NCBI GenBank assembly: GCA_963580455.1
Contig: OY756969.1
Span: 21,982,760-22,046,759 of the forward strand
DNA: 64,000 nt
Direction of reading: 5' to 3'
Source of the DNA: Euonymus europaeus
Lineage: Eukaryota > Streptophyta > Magnoliopsida > Celastrales > Celastraceae
The translations under genes were made by a program, and so were the position numbers. Under the pieces are notes generated by a model. That model ran no database searches and was not told the origin of the DNA. It saw only the letters and a program-made list of their open reading frames with translations. Position 1 is the first letter of the stretch; every line of letters starts with the position of its first letter. This document shows, piece after piece, positions 59,139 to 64,000 of this stretch.

Positions 59139-62100
59139 ATTTTCTAGTTATATCCATACATATACAACATACCCGGTATATATATACACCTCTGCTTTTG
59201 TCTGCGTTGTTTCTAAATACGTACATACATACATATATATATATTTGGAGTCAAGACTTTTATTGAAGCTGGGATTTTATATAATCACTAGCTAGGGTGA
59301 TAATTTGTTAAATCCCTCACGCTCAAATCGTATGGATTATGAATGTTTTGAGTTTGATTTTTACCATATGCAATATCCTTGTGGTCACATGATATATTTT
59401 GGTTACTTTATTGTCAGGTGAAAAATTTCGACGCGTACAGATTTGTCTACGTAAATTTAGGTTAGAATTATTATGATAATTTTTGTATAGAATTTTTTTT
59501 AGAATAAGGAGAAGGGGTGAAATCGAATTCTAATTAGTTGAAGATTAAATACAATCCAACTGGTCAATTACTTGAGATTAATTCGTTTTCTGTATTGATT
59601 CTGAACATTATGTATACTGCTACATTATGAACATTATATTTCTACATTTGGATAATCTAAATCGTAACACATAGTGAAAGTGCAAAATAAACTAGAAAAC
59701 TATATAATGACGTGGAAAATACTGTATATATAATCTTAAACTTTGACCTTGGCTTTGTTTTACTTGGGATTTTCAACATCTAATGAAGTTCCTTTTGCCT
59801 TACTTAATTTTACTTTAGCTAATCCCATTTAAATGTCTCACGAGGGTTTGCGACAAAAGGTGATGATGGCTTTGCATGCATTGTATCCCAACATAGAAAA
59901 AGGAATCAAGAAGAAAAGAAAAAGGAAACATGTGTGTATGTGTAGCTTCTTTTCTTTACCTTGACTAGCTAGCTAGCCATAACTTCTTTTCTTACCTTGA
60001 CTAGCTAGCCATAATGGCACCGTTTGCTTAATTTGAATGGTATGTCGGCATCATGTTGTCCGACAATTTCAATATGATCAAAAGTTTGTCTAAAGAAGAC
60101 ATCAAATTATCGTACGGCAGCAATGGAGATGTGTCTATGTAAAGTCATTGTTTGTACCACATCGACTATATTAGGTGTGTGTGTAGGATATATAGGATTC
60201 CGCGTTACAATTGGTTGGCCCTTTTATAATGGCGTGTCCTGTCTCTGTCCTGTATGTGTGTGTCTGTATTTTCGAAAGTCATTGTTGATTCTATCCACTT
60301 TAACCAAACTCATTGGTTCATGGGTTGGACGATTATTCCCCGATAGTGGATTTTTTGACATGTATATACATATACATATATGTTCTCACACTAAGAAAAT
60401 CTTGGATACAAAGAAGAACAACATTTGAAAATGAGAAGAAAGAGGCTTCCATGACTCTCTTTTCAAACATCCAGCGCCTAAAGAAAATTAAACTAGGTGT
60501 AAACGTCAATGATCATCCAACGCCTGATTGCCAGAATTTATATTCATATCGGATGTATACATGACAATTTGATAAGATAACATTCTTGAATATCAAAGAA
60601 AAAAACAATGTGATCATTTAATTTAGTCCTAAAAATCTCTATTCCATTCAAAAAAGGGTTTACGAGAAAAGTTGTGTTTAGTTCACGAGTTCAACACAAT
60701 ATATTCTCAACGTGATATGCATGCATGTATATATAATATATTTGTATCTCTTTTAAGTAAATTTATATATAGCATCGAATAATATTAAATGTATAATTGA
60801 AGTAGAGATATCCTTCATAATTTGCCCGAAATTAATATCTAAACTAGCCCTTTTATTCCATTTATATGTACGTATTAGTCAAACTAAGAGTGATTCAATA
60901 TAAAAATATCTTTCGTGAAATGATGAAATTGTGCACTAGTTGTCATGCAAAAGGATTAGGGAACTTTAGAATTTTTATTCAATAGTGGATGATGATAAAT
61001 ATCGCGAGAAAAAAAATGTGATGTGATATTACACATCTAATGAAAATTGTAGTGCCCTCATGCAAGATAGCATCGATGACCTACCTATATATGGATCCAT
61101 TATTAAAGTAAACCATCGACTTGCATTGAAGGGAAAAAAATGATAAAGATTTCAGTGAGTTTCATCCTAAAATATCTCAACAATGTGTGTCATTAATTTA
61201 TTAGATGTAATTTTAATGATTCCCTTGTTATAATATCACCACATTCAATGAATGATTGTCACATACTGTTTGAATATTTTTTGGAAGAAAATCACTGAGA
61301 TCCCTAGCATTACTATTGGAGGAAAATAGTCGCACAATTCAAATTATATACCACACAAAACTTTAGAGGAAATTAATGTCATAAATACATTCCCAGCTTT
61401 GAATTAAATTTGGATTGAACTATGTGTTGTCTAACCCCTTTTTTCAAATGTAACATAATTCATTAGTTCTTTGGAAATTTATTAATTTCAGAGTGAATGA
61501 CGTAAATTTATTGGTCGGACCAAACTAATTTATTACTACGAGAAAATTATAACTTAATAGCTCAAGTTGGGACCCAAATTTTTTATGACTACATAGCAAT
61601 TATTCCTATATATATTATCACTATAGTGAAATATTACCGTATATTTATCGAAACTTCTCGGTTCATAATTCGTTGTCCAAAAGCAATGCAGCCATTTGAA
61701 ATAGGAACCATCAATCGGGTGAGGGAATTCTGATATTTTTCGAAATTTACAATTCTCATCCAATGATGGAGAATAAATCTGGCGGAAAAAATGTAAAAAT
61801 GTACACACCTCCCAAATTAGTAGATGATAATCGTACATCATGGAAATTGTAGAGCCCAAGAACCTCATTTTTCTTGTGATACATCTCTTGTTCGTTCCCT
61901 CAAGATAGGCTTTTTAATAGTTTTTTAAAAAGTAAAGGAAAAGTAAACTATATGAGCCATTATTTGGTGATTGATTGGTGTGAATTAATTAAAAATGTAA
62001 CAACTAATTAATTAATGACACCCCCACCGAATTCAATTTGAAGAATATAATTTGCACTAAAAAAAATCAAAGATAGCTTCTTATGTAGGTTAATTAATTA

Positions 62101-64000
62101 CGTGGCAGAGAGGAAGCAGCCAAGAAAGTAGAATTAGTTTTCAAAATTCCACCAAATTAATTAAACAATGAAGAATTCCAACCGGGCAAGTGGCAACCTA
62201 ACATGGAAAAATTAAGGAAATATCAACATTGTGGCATACTTATTTGACGTAAAAATTTGGTGGTGTGGTTAGGTTTAGACAGCTTGTATTTTCTCAATAT
62301 TTCTCCTCTCATATCGGATTAACATAATTCAATAGTGACGACAATCTAATAATGACGGATCTATGGCTAAGGAAGGAGACTTAAGCCTCTCAATTTTTTT
62401 ATTTTTTTTTTATAAAAAGAGCTTAAATATATTTTATCTGAAGAGTTGAACACTCGAACGAAAGTCTCCTCAAAAGTTAAAAATTAAAAATCTTAATTCT
62501 AAAGTCCTGATGCAATTCGGGGAATCGTCCCCAACTCCCATAAATTTTTCGACCGCTTTTATAAATTCTTCGCTCCATCACTAATCAAACCCCGGCCTTC
62601 TCAATTCATTTTTTGGATTCGCCATTGAACCCAATTGAGTGATATATAAGCAAATATCTAGTCACTCTCATATAAGTAATGTGCATTATTCACAATATGT
62701 GTTACGAATTATAAATTTCAATGCTAATGAGTTGTTGTACATTGTTAGTAAACCGTCATACGTAAGTAGGATGTACTTAACCAGCCTTGATTAGTTGTTG
62801 TTTCTCTAATAGGACAAACATCTTTGCTTGATTTTGATTTAAGGTTCAAAAGTGTGTCTTAATTTCAAACCCTTTTATGACCGACATATATGCCAGTCAT
62901 AGCCATGTATATTATTTGACAAAAGACTCCATACATTGCTAATAATGTACCTCGCTACTCTTTTTTTTATAAAGTGAATACAGAAAGCAGCCTATCGTGC
63001 ATTCATTAATGTCAAATAATTATTACTGTCATTAGCATCTGTTGATTACTACAGTAATAATTATTTGACATTAATCACACGACAAAATTAACTGGACCAA
63101 ACAAGATTTTGCACACTAAAATTGTTGTCTTTTTTTTTTGACGAAGAATCAATCCAAAGAGTTGGCTCATCCTAGATCCACGCTTGCATGCATACATACA
63201 TAGTAAACTATGAAGAGAACGATACGTTCCAATATATGTCTCAAATTACAATTGTAAATAAGGTCCTGAGCACAGATCCTCCGCCACTCAGGCTACTCCA
63301 TGAGGGTGCACACCTAAAATTGATTGATTCGGATGATCCTGCAGTGAAGCATAGCTAGGCTTTGATAAATAGACGAAGTAGGTAGTAAGGTATAAGAAGA
63401 TATTAAGTTATTAGCTTGGAGGCTGGTCTAGGAGTTCTTAGGCCTGAAGTTGTTTGCTGTAGTTGTTCCCTTTTGCTATCTTGGGCATGGCGGACTCGAC
63501 TCAAATTAGGATCTTTTGGGGTTATTGAGGATACCTTAATTTCTGGACCTCTATTTAGTACTTAGCCTGCCTTTTATACATTTTACTGTGAAGTATCGAC
63601 CATGCAGACATGCAGACAAGGTTAAGGTTTCACAGCCATGTGTTGTTTGGTTGGGGCGGGATCAAACGATCCGTCTACCGGCCCGTGCCCTCGGAATGTC
63701 GGTAGAATGTTAGTTGCAGGTTATGCTACACAACAACAAGGGATAAAGAGATGTTCAAAAGTGACACAAATTTCATGAACAACGCCTTAGACGTGCATCG
63801 AACTTGTGACTTTCCTACTTTTAAGGAACCTCAGTCTACCCTGACTTACCATTGAGTCATGTCCTGTGGGTTGTTAATTTATGAGTTGTGCTTACATGTA
63901 GTTTTTGGGTAAAATACAGTTACCACCCTTTGCCTGTAATTTTGCTCTTAGGTAACTTCTCCATTGTTCTGCCACATTGGTCCTAATACAGCAAAATTGT
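59139..64000. other. intergenic, no gene seen
   Basis: AT-rich DNA with only short, low-complexity frames. Contents: a ~35-bp tandem duplication at 59944-60014 (CTTGACTAGCTAGCC), TA/TG-rich microsatellite stretches near 59205-59245 and 60360-60382, and the perfect hairpin at 63005-63075. 63600-64000 is less AT-rich but I recognise nothing in it. Confidence 0.5.
63005..63075. repeat. perfect inverted repeat, 25-bp arms, 21-base loop
   Basis: 63005-63029 (ATTAATGTCAAATAATTATT...) is the exact reverse complement of 63051-63075. Flanking bases do not extend the match. It is too short for an ordinary MITE; it may be the remnant of one or an unrelated palindrome. Confidence 0.9.

Noticed and set aside
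60123..60564. two overlapping plus-strand frames
   Set aside because: Low-complexity, TG/TA-rich, no homology pattern or gene signals.

Overview
This window is nuclear DNA of a flowering plant, most likely a eudicot; I cannot name the species. The evidence is AT-rich intergenic DNA, short exons joined by GT-AG introns, a nuclear-type tRNA-Asn, plant-only gene families (group IIb WRKY, GARP transcription factor, plastid APS reductase) and both Ty1/copia and Ty3/gypsy LTR retrotransposons. Exon models below were built by reading splice sites and checking that the reading frame continues across each junction.

Layout. 1-6061: a rearranged Ty3/gypsy chromodomain element. Protease-RT lies on the minus strand, RNase H-integrase on the plus strand, followed by a partial plus-strand LTR and a complete minus-strand LTR. 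6402-6890: small conserved plant gene (minus). 7765-10013: ankyrin/GPCR-chaperone-type gene (minus, 2 exons). 12148-13299: secreted pepsin-like aspartic protease (plus). 14034-17900: glyoxalase I, 8 coding exons (minus), with a triplicated 252-bp repeat in one intron. 18000-25200: long gene-poor stretch with MITE-like repeats. 25216-27306: plastid APS reductase (plus, 4 exons) with a near-consensus sulfur-response UPE box upstream. 27723-32637: complete copia element (minus) with identical 5-bp target duplications, inserted in what looks like a coding exon of another gene. 32640-34800: degenerate tandem repeats and a MITE. 34840-36323: GARP/MYB-like factor with a C-terminal EAR motif (plus, 6 exons). 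37114-37274: 23-bp minisatellite. 38375-39631: At4g22030-like gene (minus), with a truncated, frameshifted inverted paralogue at 42640-43061. 40105-41700: LTR-like sequence with a 180-bp tandem duplication. 45383-47765: 5' half of a decayed copia element (plus). 48438-50392: BAP31-like ER membrane protein (plus, 2 exons). 50949-51697: mitochondrial ATP synthase subunit g homologue with an in-frame stop (minus). 52300-54800: repeats. 54873-54946: tRNA-Asn(GTT). 56378-58582: group IIb WRKY factor (minus, 6 exons). 58600-64000: intergenic, with one perfect 25-bp hairpin.

The ordinary genes do not form a pathway or operon; they are independent plant loci. No prokaryote-type system or clearly new protein system was found. 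The best leads are the inverted, template-switch-like gypsy structure, the copia element broken only by three in-frame stops and seated in an exon, the ATP synthase g reading-frame break, and the UPE box.
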